Origin: Rubripirellula amarantea
GTDB taxonomy: Bacteria > Planctomycetota > Planctomycetia > Pirellulales > Pirellulaceae
Direction of reading: 5' to 3'
Assembly: GCF_007859865.1 (NCBI RefSeq)
Contig: NZ_SJPI01000002.1
Coordinates: forward strand, 372,001-436,000
DNA length: 64,000 bases
Shown: piece after piece, positions 33,801-40,893 of the stretch
Layout of the letters: every line of letters starts with the position of its first letter
How positions within the stretch are numbered: position 1 is the stretch's first letter
The notes under the pieces: model-generated
What the model saw: only the letters and a program-made list of their open reading frames with translations
Databases searched by the model: none
Told to the model about the DNA's origin: nothing
Translations under genes and position numbers: made by a program

Positions 33801-34217
33801 TTGCCCAGTCGTTCTGGTTCGCCGTTATTCAACGACGACGGCTCTTGCGTGATCGGCCTCGTCGCATGGCGAAACAGCGACGGTCACGGACTGGCGATGA
33901 ACGCCGCCGTTGGTTCATTCGTTCGCGGCGAAGTCGCCGAAGTCGAAAGTGTACTTCCCGACAACGCGATTCCCCATTGGCAATCTCGCGTTCGTTTGGT
34001 TCTCGTCACGTCGGAAAGATGCCAACCGTGCGAACTGCAAAAGCAATCCATGCCGAGCGACGTTCGCTATGAAACCGTTGACATCCAATCTGTCAACGCG
34101 AAGGACTACAACGTCCGCACGACGGCAACGCTGATTGTATTCGTAGATGGAAATTTAGAAGACACATCAAGCGGGCTGCTTCGCGGCGACCGCTTGCGAG
34201 CATTCTTGGACCGCTGA
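33801..34217 (+). pseudogene. Truncated trypsin-like protease C-terminus joined to a thioredoxin-like domain
   Basis: The 138-residue product begins inside a serine-protease core: SRSGSPLFNDDG looks like the catalytic-Ser segment (GxSGSPxF), followed by VIGLVAW, the strand after it. The region that should supply the catalytic His and Asp is missing, and a stop lies six bases upstream of the only start (TTG 33801). Residues about 62-138 look like a thioredoxin fold: LVLVTSERCQPCELQK has a CxPC redox motif, then a beta strand with VDIQSVNAKDYNVRTTATLIVF, where the expected cis-Pro is replaced. I read it as the 3' remnant of a longer protease-thioredoxin gene cut at the left end of the island. 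It could still be expressed as a small thioredoxin-like protein. Confidence 0.5.
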
Positions 34218-34544
34218 GGCTTCACTGACAATGAAACCCGGCCCGACGACGCCGACCGAACCGAGGACGATTTCAACCCGTGGATCAATCCCAGACGCTG
34301 GAATCGCGGCCCGATCCGCGATCGCATCGACAACGCGAAAGACCGCTTCGCGTGGTGGCTCATCGGAAAGTGGCTCGGCTTCACCGGCGGCGGGGCGGCG
34401 ATCGTCGCTCCTTGGTTGATTCTGATCTTTCGGGCGTTACGCAAGTTGCGTAGCACTGAATCTCTGGAAAAGCCGCGTCAGAATCGGCGGCGGAAATCAA
34501 CTAAGAACTCACGCAACCACCGAGTCTCGTTTCTCTTGTCGTGA
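34218..34544 (+). other. Coding-like frame without a start, one predicted membrane helix
   Basis: Directly after the TGA at 34215-34217, and in the same frame, lies an open stretch of 108 codons that reads like protein: it starts GFTDNETRPDDADRTEDDF, then NPWINPRRWNRG, a hydrophobic helix (GGGAAIVAPWLILIF) and a basic tail. No ATG, GTG or TTG occurs before the helix in this frame. It may be the natural extension of the upstream frame after a nonsense mutation, a readthrough extension, or a small membrane-protein gene that lost its start. It overlaps the end of the convergent ASCH gene by 44 bases. Confidence 0.35.
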
Positions 34545-34941
34545 TGAACTTCTGTTGTGCCGAGTCGAGGTACCGGTATTGCTGTGGCGGCTGAAAACCT
34601 TCCCAGCGTCGCCGCAGTTCTCGCAGTGACACCGGCTTCTTGAACACGGCGATGTCCGATAGGTGGATGCCAACCGCCTTAGTAGCACCCTCGTAGTAAG
34701 CGTCAAACGCCTCCTCGGATACCGCCGCCAACCTACCGCAGTCTCGCCAGATTTCGTTGGGTTCGCCAACCTGAATATTGTCCACGGTTGCGACTGCGAC
34801 CACTTCACATTTCGGCGTCGTAGCGTAGATGACGACTTTGAAACCCGGCTGAATGCTTGGCGTTCGCTTGCGAAGTTCGACGGTCTTTCGCCCTTTGACG
34901 ATCGACTGAACATGTTCGGGATGGATCGAGAGAAAAAGCAT
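34501..34941 (-). CDS. ASCH-domain protein
   Basis: 146 residues. The N-terminus LFLSIHPEHVQSIVKGRKTV plus ELRKR has the ASCH signature G-x-K-T-x-E-x-R, followed by a beta barrel (KVVIYATTPKCEVVAVATV). ASCH domains are PUA-like folds that bind RNA or modified nucleic acid; several are regulators and some have nuclease activity. It is the last gene of a minus-strand operon, with its ATG only three bases after the stop of the GNAT-PIN gene, so co-translation is likely. The C-terminal 40 residues are basic/polar and not part of the core fold. The family call is good; substrate and role are unknown. Confidence 0.8.
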   Translation of the reverse strand: MLFLSIHPEHVQSIVKGRKTVELRKRTPSIQPGFKVVIYATTPKCEVVAVATVDNIQVGEPNEIWRDCGRLAAVSEEAFDAYYEGATKAVGIHLSDIAVFKKPVSLRELRRRWEGFQPPQQYRYLDSAQQKFITTRETRLGGCVSS

Positions 34942-34944
34942 GAT

Positions 34945-37044
34945 TTACGACTTTCCCTTCATGGATTGCGAATAAATTTCGTGAAAAGCCGCGTCGGGGA
35001 TTTTGACGGCGGATGGAAATGTCTGTTTTCCCATGCCATGTGACGATAGTACGCTATTTACGTCCCCAAGGGCCATCGGGTTCTCCAACAACTCTGTACT
35101 TGTGAATTGAATCGCAACGCCAGCGGCGTCAGCTTGCTTGAAAAAGTCCAAGACATGATGCCATTCGTAGACGCCAAACCGTTGGAATTCACGGAATAGA
35201 TTTTTGGCGGTCCCTGTGACAACTCTGGTCAAAGCCGAACATGCTCGGATGCAGCCCCCGCCTTTGCTGCGATCCCCGCTGACGTACCAAAGAACCCTAC
35301 CATGCGACGATGTTGGGCTGTTTCGAGGGCGTTTGTAGTACGCTGAGTCAGGATTGATGACTAGCGAGGTGTCCGGATCGAACAACCCGCGATCCCACAG
35401 CCGAAAATCGAACAATTCTTGTGCCCATCGAGCTTGAATTGGGATCACCCACGTCGGGAGTTTACCGAACGTAACCTTGCCAGGGTGGATTAGTTGTTCG
35501 AGCTGCTGGGTCTCATGCTCGTTGCCGATCACGCTATGGTCCGCTTGAACTGCGTGCGAAAGCTGACTGACGACCATTCCCGGCAACATCCCAGAATCCT
35601 TCAGGCTGTTCAACTCGCTACTCAAGTCGTGCTGCTTCCAAGAACCTGGCAGCGATAGCCGCCACCACTGGTTATCCGCTTGAATCCAGCCACGACGTGA
35701 CAGGGCATCCAAAATCGTCGGCGACGCAAGTGGGTCAGTTATTGCCACCGTCCGCCGCTCCCCACTTCGCCAAGCACCAAGCGGTTGATCGGCAAAGTAA
35801 TAGGCGAGAACCCGGCCGAATCGACGGTGAATCAACTTGCGGTTCAAACGCAATCGGAAAACTTCCCGTCCACCGTCTTTCAAAACGTGAATCGCAATCA
35901 AGGCAATATTCGGATTACTTTTAGAACTGACCCGATAGATTTCCCACTCACGGGGATTCGCGAGCATTTCATTCAGTTCCGCTTTGAATGTCCTCAAACG
36001 CTCGCCACCGGCTTGGTCAATGAACAATTCCAAATCAAACTCGTCAACTCTGAGGACGTGACTGCGTTCGATCCCTGAGCGAGACAGTTCACGGTATTGA
36101 TAGCGATGTGAATTCAACACCGAATCGTAGTTAGTGATGAACTCCGGTGGAGAAAGCACTCGCAACCCGAGAGAGCTTTGAATCTCGTCGCGAAACTCCA
36201 ATACTCCCTCGTCCCGAGTTACAAAGGCAGCAGCCTCGACGGTTGCCGCGATCGCGATGTGCATTTGATCCGAAACGCTTGAGTCGTCATCAGGCGGCCC
36301 CATGATTCGCTGAACTTCTCGCAACGTCTCTGCGATGTCAGGTTCGTTTGCGGAAACCTGCGTCCACTTCTCTTTCACCACTGATGTCATGTCGCTTCGC
36401 AGCGGTTCGTTCTGTCGGTCAAAGTCAGCGAAGATTTCCGACGTAACACTGAGGTCAATTTCATCGAATAACCAATCCACCAACAACCCAATGCTAGATC
36501 CGTGGTGCGGCCTGCTATCATCCTCGATGTCGATCACCACATTGGCATCGCAAACGACGACCGGCAATGGATCGCTCTCGATCTGATCAAACAGTGGCGT
36601 TTCGTCGATCGGGAAGCTAAAGGCAATCAGCTCACTACCATCAAGCTTCTTACCAGGGAAGCGACGGACCTCCGAAAATTTCAGCCGCCGCCAAGCGTCC
36701 GCCGCTGGGTAGTCTGATCTGCAATTCAATCGAATCCGCGCATGACCGGGATGGGATTTCACAAGGGCTGCAACTAGCTGCTTTGCAAAACCACGTTGCC
36801 GAAATGCGGGCGAAACACAAAGGTGAGCGATTCGGACCTCGTAACGCCCGTTCGTCGAGAAAGCGACGTATCCGACAGCGCTTCCATCGAGCCATGCAAC
36901 ATAAATTTGGTTCGACGCCGCTCGTTGCTCAAACGCTCCATCGGGAAAGAAACCCAAGAAGGCTTTCTGTGTTCGGTAAAGCCCTTTGACAGCATCGAGC
37001 TCTTCCTCGGATGCAACTGCACGAATTTCAATATCACCGCTCAT
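34945..37044 (-). CDS. GNAT - PIN - PUA/EVE-like fusion protein
   Basis: 699 residues, at least three modules. Residues 1-145: GNAT N-acetyltransferase with the acetyl-CoA loop RQRGFAKQLV (about 82-91). Residues about 160-305: PIN nuclease fold, VVVCDANVVIDIEDD (Asp166, Asp172), later SDQMHIAIAATVEAAAFVTRDE, supplying the acidic cluster. Residues about 310-475: a further domain (HRRFGRVLAYYFADQPLG ... DALSRRGW), possibly a second GNAT-like fold. Residues about 520-699: WVIPIQARWAQELFDF ... GRVLWYVSG ... IRACSAL, reminiscent of PUA/EVE-type modified-base readers. Its ATG overlaps (ATGA) the stop of the restriction-modification remnant upstream, and the ASCH gene follows by three bases. A toxin-like PIN with an acetyltransferase suggests an effector or regulator of a defence locus; this is inference. 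Confidence 0.75.
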   Translation of the reverse strand: MSGDIEIRAVASEEELDAVKGLYRTQKAFLGFFPDGAFEQRAASNQIYVAWLDGSAVGYVAFSTNGRYEVRIAHLCVSPAFRQRGFAKQLVAALVKSHPGHARIRLNCRSDYPAADAWRRLKFSEVRRFPGKKLDGSELIAFSFPIDETPLFDQIESDPLPVVVCDANVVIDIEDDSRPHHGSSIGLLVDWLFDEIDLSVTSEIFADFDRQNEPLRSDMTSVVKEKWTQVSANEPDIAETLREVQRIMGPPDDDSSVSDQMHIAIAATVEAAAFVTRDEGVLEFRDEIQSSLGLRVLSPPEFITNYDSVLNSHRYQYRELSRSGIERSHVLRVDEFDLELFIDQAGGERLRTFKAELNEMLANPREWEIYRVSSKSNPNIALIAIHVLKDGGREVFRLRLNRKLIHRRFGRVLAYYFADQPLGAWRSGERRTVAITDPLASPTILDALSRRGWIQADNQWWRLSLPGSWKQHDLSSELNSLKDSGMLPGMVVSQLSHAVQADHSVIGNEHETQQLEQLIHPGKVTFGKLPTWVIPIQARWAQELFDFRLWDRGLFDPDTSLVINPDSAYYKRPRNSPTSSHGRVLWYVSGDRSKGGGCIRACSALTRVVTGTAKNLFREFQRFGVYEWHHVLDFFKQADAAGVAIQFTSTELLENPMALGDVNSVLSSHGMGKQTFPSAVKIPDAAFHEIYSQSMKGKS

Positions 37045-37387
37045 GCTGTCCCCGACTTCTTCCGGCGTGATTTCTTCTTCGCGACCAGCGGGGCGGAAAT
37101 ACGTTCGTACACTCGAATGCTTGCGAGGCGGCCTTGGTCAAGTCCTTCCCGGCACTCCTGTGACCGGCCAGCAGTACCGCTTCCATGAAAACATCAATGA
37201 AACCGGAAGGGACTTTTATCTTTTTGACAGTTTCCTCAAGGCTTGCGATCAGATGGCGATTGAGTCCAAAGATGCGAAGAAACTGATCCCAGAAGTTTTT
37301 CACTTCGCCGTTTTCTCGACTCTCGCCCGCCCATTCTTTCGCAAACTCGATCGAGTTGCTGCGTATTTCATTAAAGCTTAAAGGCAT
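37041..37387 (-). pseudogene. Internally deleted MmeI-like (type IIL) restriction-modification gene
   Basis: From ATG 37387 (MPLSFNEIRSNSIEFAKEWA) the frame matches the N-terminal region of large MmeI/PglX-like fused nuclease-methyltransferases: FWDQFLRIFG, then VKKIK, GFIDVF and SAGKDLTKAASQAF. In intact members GFIDVF is followed by LLVEHKS; here it reads LLAGHRS, so the Glu and Lys of the D-ExK nuclease site are gone. After ASQAF (about codon 90) homology stops. In a different frame the next codons (SIRVYERISAPLVA, then KKKSRRKKSGTA) read like a genuine protein tail, ending in a TGA that overlaps the ATG of the GNAT-PIN gene. The simplest reading is one gene of about 900+ codons whose middle (all of the methyltransferase) was deleted with a frameshift, leaving its partners intact. 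Confidence 0.65.
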
Positions 37388-38021
37388 CTTGCACAGGCTT
37401 CCATCAGTCAACGTTGGGATGTTCGAAACGGCATTGTACCGATTGACACAAAGCAACCGGAAGCCGCCTGCAAACCTAGCGTGACACCGCTTTGGAGCGA
37501 CTTCTTCACCGCCGGGCTTCTAAGCCCAGTGAAGGCTGTCCGCAAGCTGTTAGCCGACTTCTTCCGAGGGTCCACGTCGATCGGTCGGCCTCCGCTCCGG
37601 GCCTCGCTCATCGTTCGGCGATTCAACGCTCTTTTAAATTTCAAAATTCACCCTTCAAACTTACCCGTTGGTCCGCTTCCATGCCCTGCGCTACGGCGGC
37701 ATCCATGCCGCTGTCACTGGCCCATTCCACAGCGATCGTCAATGCTCGCCGTGCCTTCGGCGAATCCCGAATGGGTTCGCCTCGCCTTCTCGCTGTCGTT
37801 CTGCAACATCGATCAACAGCGGCGAGGCTCAGTCGGTCGCTTCGCTCCCGTCGCAGTGCGTGCGGGCATCCTGCCCAAATAGAGCGATGGCATCGTGCCG
37901 TCAGCTTCGCCGCCGGGAGTTCAGCGTGGCATGCGTCGTGCCCGATATACGGCGGCGTCTTGCCGCTGGACATTACCTGCCCTGTCGGGCAAGCAACGCG
38001 ATCGCTACGCGGACCGACGTT
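37388..38021. other. Non-coding region between R-M remnant and vapC
   Basis: 634 bases with no convincing gene; long frames here are rich in Arg/Ser/His and look like shadows. A strong inverted repeat sits at 37504-37534. The stretch 37740-38020 is rich in short TTCGG/TCGCC words and may be a decayed or intergenic-repeat sequence. Confidence 0.4.
37504..37534. repeat. Two-part inverted repeat
   Basis: An outer pair CTTCAC / GTGAAG encloses an inner perfect pair GGGCTT-CT-AAGCCC. The whole can form a hairpin of 12 base pairs with a small asymmetric internal loop. No T-tract follows. It lies about 120 bases upstream of the R-M remnant, on either strand a possible regulatory or repetitive extragenic element. 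Confidence 0.5.
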
Positions 38022-38408
38022 TCACCAAGTTCGCTGAACGGGATACGCATCGAACTGCGTATCCGCCGAAACGATTTCGATGCCTTCGGCTATCGCTTGG
38101 GCGACGAGGAGGCGATCAAATGGGTCGCGATGGTGGAAGGGCAAATTTAGCAATTCTGCCGTGTGGCCAGGACTGATGTTGAGAATCTCGAAGCCGTAGT
38201 CTACCAGTGCAATGTCGATGAAATCAGCATAGGGCTGATTCAACTGCCACTTACCAAGGCTTATCTTGATTGCCATTTCCCAGTACGAGGCTGGGCTGAA
38301 AAGAATCGTGTTGTTCGGATCACCGATCACAGCAGCGGCTGTTTTGCTCAGCTTCACGTCGCCTTCGATGAACCAATACAATGCGTGAGTGTCGAGCAAG
38401 ACTCTCAC
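38022..38408 (-). CDS. vapC: VapC-type PIN-domain toxin
   Basis: 128 residues, usual VapC length. The N-terminus MRVLLDTHALYWFIEGD carries the first catalytic Asp (residue 6). ASYWEMAIK supplies the conserved Glu, RDPFDRLLVAQA the third acidic position and IVSADTQF the last. Such toxins are Mg-dependent endoribonucleases acting on tRNA or rRNA. The GTG start overlaps the antitoxin stop by four bases (GTGA), giving translational coupling, so toxin made without antitoxin is unlikely. The two genes lie just inside the right att-like repeat. Confidence in the family is high; the RNA target is unknown. Confidence 0.9.
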   Translation of the reverse strand: MRVLLDTHALYWFIEGDVKLSKTAAAVIGDPNNTILFSPASYWEMAIKISLGKWQLNQPYADFIDIALVDYGFEILNISPGHTAELLNLPFHHRDPFDRLLVAQAIAEGIEIVSADTQFDAYPVQRTW

Positions 38409-38638
38409 TGCATATACTCGGCGAAGTCGTCCAGATGCGTGTCATCGTCACTGACAATCGAGATCATGCCTTTGCCAAGGCCTGGCTTGCGAAACTCGCC
38501 CGGCTTTTTTTGCTCGGAAACTAACTTCGCGACGGGTTTGTCGCCATCAGTTATCACTAACTCCGCACCGGGAGCCAAGCCTGCGATCAGGTCTTTCAAA
38601 TGCCCTTGAGCGTCGTCGATCGAAATTTTCTCGGCCAT
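38405..38638 (-). CDS. Phd/YefM-family antitoxin paired with VapC
   Basis: 77 residues from ATG 38638 (MAEKISIDDAQGHLKDLIAG). This start is chosen because GGAG lies eight bases upstream; a longer frame starting at 38710 would place that ribosome-binding site inside the gene. The N-terminal half has the Phd/YefM fold pattern S-I-x-x-A-x-x-x-L-x-x-L, then ELVITDGDKPVAKLV, the strand-turn-strand that forms the DNA-binding dimer. The C-terminal part (PGLGKGMISIVSDDDTHLDD) should thread into the toxin. These antitoxins normally repress their own promoter, expected in 38640-38710. Confidence 0.88.
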   Translation of the reverse strand: MAEKISIDDAQGHLKDLIAGLAPGAELVITDGDKPVAKLVSEQKKPGEFRKPGLGKGMISIVSDDDTHLDDFAEYMQ

Positions 38639-39013
38639 CGAGTTCTCCATTGTTTCAGTGAATTTCCATTGTAACCGACAACAACCCAAATCAAGAAGAT
38701 CGGCTTTCAACGATCGCGATTAGGATGTCTCGGTTCGCTTGGTCCAGAGTGGACTAGGATTGAATTAGGCGGCGTAGCGAGGGGTCCGAGTTGAGTGCTT
38801 CGCCTTCTGCTTCGGGTACACCGAAAACCTCGCTAAACGCTGGCGTTTTCGACGATGTTTCACATCCTCTGGGGTGTACTTCTAAAGCCACTAGCAATAA
38901 TGGTTTCTGACTTTTTCCGTGCGTAGCCCGGAATCGACCGAAAGTCGATTTCACAAAAACGGTTCCTTGTGTACTTGGACTCGAAGAGGTCGGTTCATGA
39001 GCAGGGAGCTTTC
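38639..39013. other. Right end of the island
   Basis: No gene recognised. It contains the vapBC promoter region (38640-38710), TGCTTCG-rich words at about 38793-38816 like those at the left end, and the 17-bp copy of the tRNA-Arg 3' end at 38864-38880. Confidence 0.4.
38864..38880 (+). repeat. Right att-like copy of the tRNA-Arg 3' end
   Basis: Exact 17-base match to 33405-33421 (ATCCTCTGGGGTGTACT), same orientation. The upstream sequence does not continue the tRNA (no T-loop TTCGA, no anticodon arm), so it is a detached 3' end, as expected of the distal att site of a tRNA-integrated element. Confidence 0.65.
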
Positions 39014-39256
39014 CTAGGGCGTCTGCTTGTTTGATGAATTCGTTGCATTGTTCTTGAGACCAAGCAAGATCGTGGAAGGTCGCGCAAGGTTGAGCTTTAC
39101 TATCAGCCGATCCGAATCAGCCAATCCGAAGGCTTCTCTTCGTAGTCGTACGGCATGCAACATCACGGGTAGGCTCTTGAGAATTCGACGGTAGGTGCGA
39201 TTGCTCATGTGCCTGAGTTTTTCTTCGTCCTTGCCCGCGTAGCTCGCCATCATCAC
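39014..39256 (-). CDS. Small hypothetical protein
   Basis: 80 codons starting with three possible starts (GTG ATG ATG). The product is basic (HMSNRTYRRILKSLPVMLHA) with no family I recognise. It follows the small gene at 39276 by 19 bases, so the two may be one operon or one gene split by a frameshift. The position is just outside the right att-like repeat, in a stretch with several gene remnants. It may be non-functional. Confidence 0.35.
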   Translation of the reverse strand: MMMASYAGKDEEKLRHMSNRTYRRILKSLPVMLHAVRLRREAFGLADSDRLIVKLNLARPSTILLGLKNNATNSSNKQTP

Positions 39257-39275
39257 CGCCGTGGTGAGGCTCGCA

Positions 39276-39479
39276 TCACTCGCTCAACGTCGATTGAAAT
39301 TCTCTCCACCCCTTGCGCACTGCTAGCTTGTCTTTCGAAAAACGCGAACGCTGGGCCGATCCATTCGGCTGGTCCTTCGACCAACGACTGACTTGTCTAT
39401 CCATCCAGTCGCCGAGATTGGTCGCCGAGATTGTTTGGTGCGAAATCACTTTTGACTCGACACGCGAAAGTTCCTTCAC
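39276..39479 (-). CDS. Small hypothetical protein or gene fragment
   Basis: 67 codons from a GTG. The protein is polar and basic, containing ISATNLGDWMDRQVSRW and KLAVRKGWREFQ. No family recognised. The start codon lies inside an 8-bp inverted repeat (39475-39494). Composition looks protein-like, but a remnant of a larger gene is equally possible. Confidence 0.35.
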   Translation of the reverse strand: MKELSRVESKVISHQTISATNLGDWMDRQVSRWSKDQPNGSAQRSRFSKDKLAVRKGWREFQSTLSE

Positions 39480-39494
39480 CTAGGATTAGGTGAA
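39475..39494. promoter_or_regulatory. 8-bp inverted repeat over the 39479 start
   Basis: TTCACCTA-GGAT-TAGGTGAA, perfect stem with a four-base spacer, overlapping the putative GTG start on the minus strand. It could be an operator or an RNA hairpin masking initiation. Confidence 0.35.
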
Positions 39495-39603
39495 AGTCTC
39501 TCGGTGATTGCGAATCCACGGTAGTCGGCCGGGGTTGTCTGGTCGGCGTTGGTTTCTAATCATGAACGCTATTGGCAAATGAGTTCAAATGAGGAAATTT
39601 CCA

Positions 39604-39786
39604 ATGGATCAGAAGATCGTCAAGAAGCTCGAAAACGAGATTGAGGAGGCCATCGCTGAAGTCATTATGAAAATCGGCTTGAAGCGATTGCCACTTTCTC
39701 CAAGTCCACAGACCATGCACTTGATGTCGAAGGCCGCGGTCACGGTCTACGAAACTGCCGTGGAGAATCGCCAGCCAGAGGAATGA
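39604..39786 (+). CDS. Small conserved-looking acidic/helical protein
   Basis: 60 residues from ATG 39604 (MDQKIVKKLENEIEEAIAEV). The start is preferred over an upstream ATG at 39589 because GAGGAAA lies 10-16 bases ahead of it as ribosome-binding site. The first half is a charged amphipathic helix; the second (LPLSPSPQTMHLMSKAAVTV) looks like a turn plus helix. I do not recognise a named family. It is the only small gene in this patch with good start context and coding-like composition. Confidence 0.6.
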   Translation: MDQKIVKKLENEIEEAIAEVIMKIGLKRLPLSPSPQTMHLMSKAAVTVYETAVENRQPEE

Positions 39787-39825
39787 ACGTGGTGTGCTGG
39801 AGCAACAATCATGAGGCATGCGGCA

Positions 39826-40248
39826 TCATGGCAGCGGGAAATTCTTGATTACCGCATTCCCAGTAAGCTCCTCTGACTTTGGCTGCGCTGAAAAGAAGAG
39901 TTCGCCGGTAGTCTCAACCAAGCGTGGTGCCCTCACTTTCAATGGTGGAATTCCCTCGACGCTTGCAAGCGAAAACTTCCTGAATGGTTCCGCGGTTGAC
40001 GTGCGTCGCCAAATCAAAAGGTTGCCTGCACCAGTTTCTCCCTCCGTACCCTCATGAGTGAGAAGCAGCGTTTTTTGATCTAACGTCAATGACGGCCAAG
40101 TGAGAAAACCTTCCATGTTGCTTGGTTGTATTGCAAGAGGCTTGGGTTGGGTCCACTTTGATTGTTTGTTTTCGCGTGTGCAAAACACGACTCCCGCTTG
40201 CCCAGAACCTCTCGAACGATTGAGGCAGAGCATCAGACCGTCGGCTCA
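39826..40248 (-). pseudogene. C-terminal fragment of a PD40/WD40-like propeller protein
   Basis: The product carries propeller-type strands: ADGLMLCLNRSRGSGQAG, VVFCTRENKQSKWTQPKPLA, FLTWPSLTLDQKTLLLTHEG, NLLIWRRTSTAEPF, then LVETTGELFFSAQPKS. These match the pattern L-S-x-D-G-L-x-L-x-F ... W-x-x-P of PD40-like blades common in planctomycete exported proteins. The frame closes with a TGA right before ADGL, where an earlier blade should be, and the next base pairs belong to a different gene fragment on the other strand. So the 5' part was lost at a junction near 40248. Confidence 0.6.
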
Positions 40249-40250
40249 CG

Positions 40251-40680
40251 TCACGACCGCTGCAAATGATCCCTTACGGACGCGACGTCTTTTTCACCGT
40301 CTTGCTGCCTAGCGGCGAGCGTGAATTGTTCCGAAGTGACGGTACGTTCTTGGGGACTCAGCAAGTTGACGATATTTCTGGCACCACCAGTGCAACGCCC
40401 CGTGACTTGGTGATCACGAACGATCGACTGTTCTTCTCAGCACGACGCTCAGACGATCAACGGGAACTATTCGTCTACAACTTGGAAGAGAACCAGACGT
40501 TCTTGATTCGCAATCTTAGCGGAAGCGTATCCTCCAGCCCCGAGGAACTGACCAGTCGTCCGAGCTTGGAATACGAAGCCTTCGAAAGTTCTCATAGCGA
40601 AGCTCTGCTAACGGATCTCTCGTTCGCGGATGGTACCGACGCAGTGTATGACCCGGCCGATATCAACGCGGACGGCAGGG
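40251..40680 (+). pseudogene. Fragment of a 47-residue-repeat/dockerin gene (paralogue of the 43571 gene)
   Basis: The reading RPLQMIPYGRDVFFT aligns with RPLEMIPYGRDVLFT inside the gene at 43571, followed by two repeats (RELFRSDGT, RELFVYNLEE), an acidic linker and the beginning of a dockerin loop (PADINADGRV). Homology stops mid-loop at about 40680, where the opposite strand becomes AbiEii-like. Both ends are cut, with no start, signal or dockerin helix, so it cannot give a functional secreted protein. It is a broken copy of the neighbouring family. Confidence 0.75.
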
Positions 40681-40893
40681 TATGTTCTGCCACTCGATTG
40701 AGAAGTTCCAGACGCTCCAATACTTCACTTACTATTGGGTGATCGGCTAGCTGGGCGAGGTCGTAGAAGTGACGCGACTGCCGTGCCCCAAGCGGTTTGG
40801 CTGAGCGCTCAGGCGACCATGCTGAATCGCCGCCTGTTGAAAATACGTTTGTCGTTCTTCGGCAGATTGGTTGGCGAGGGAATCCACGATCAT
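40681..40893 (-). pseudogene. Internally deleted AbiEii-type nucleotidyltransferase toxin
   Basis: From ATG 40893 the frame reads MIVDSLANQSAEERQTYFQQ, then AAIQHG, like the start of AbiEii toxins (L-A-x-x-x-A-E-E-R-x-x-x-F-x-x-A-A-x-x-x-G). After about 30 codons the matching frame shifts: another frame gives KPLGARQSRHFYDLAQLADH and LERLELLNRVAEH, corresponding to the late region SRHHYDLYxL ... ELLxRVxEHK of AbiEii. The nucleotidyltransferase core (GSxxRx(I/L)D-type motif) is missing, and the 3' end is cut at about 40680. This is a dead remnant of a type IV toxin. Confidence 0.6.

Noticed and set aside
37492-38037. 181-codon plus-strand frame and overlapping frames in 37481-38176
   Set aside because: Arg/Ser/His-rich composition in all frames, no domain, no ribosome-binding site; looks like non-coding sequence with high GC at third positions.
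38864-38880. Second tRNA gene
   Set aside because: Only the last 17 bases of the tRNA-Arg are present; no T-loop, anticodon or D arm upstream.
38754-38954. 66-codon minus-strand frame across the right att-like copy
   Set aside because: Runs through the tRNA-derived repeat and has no recognisable domain or start context.
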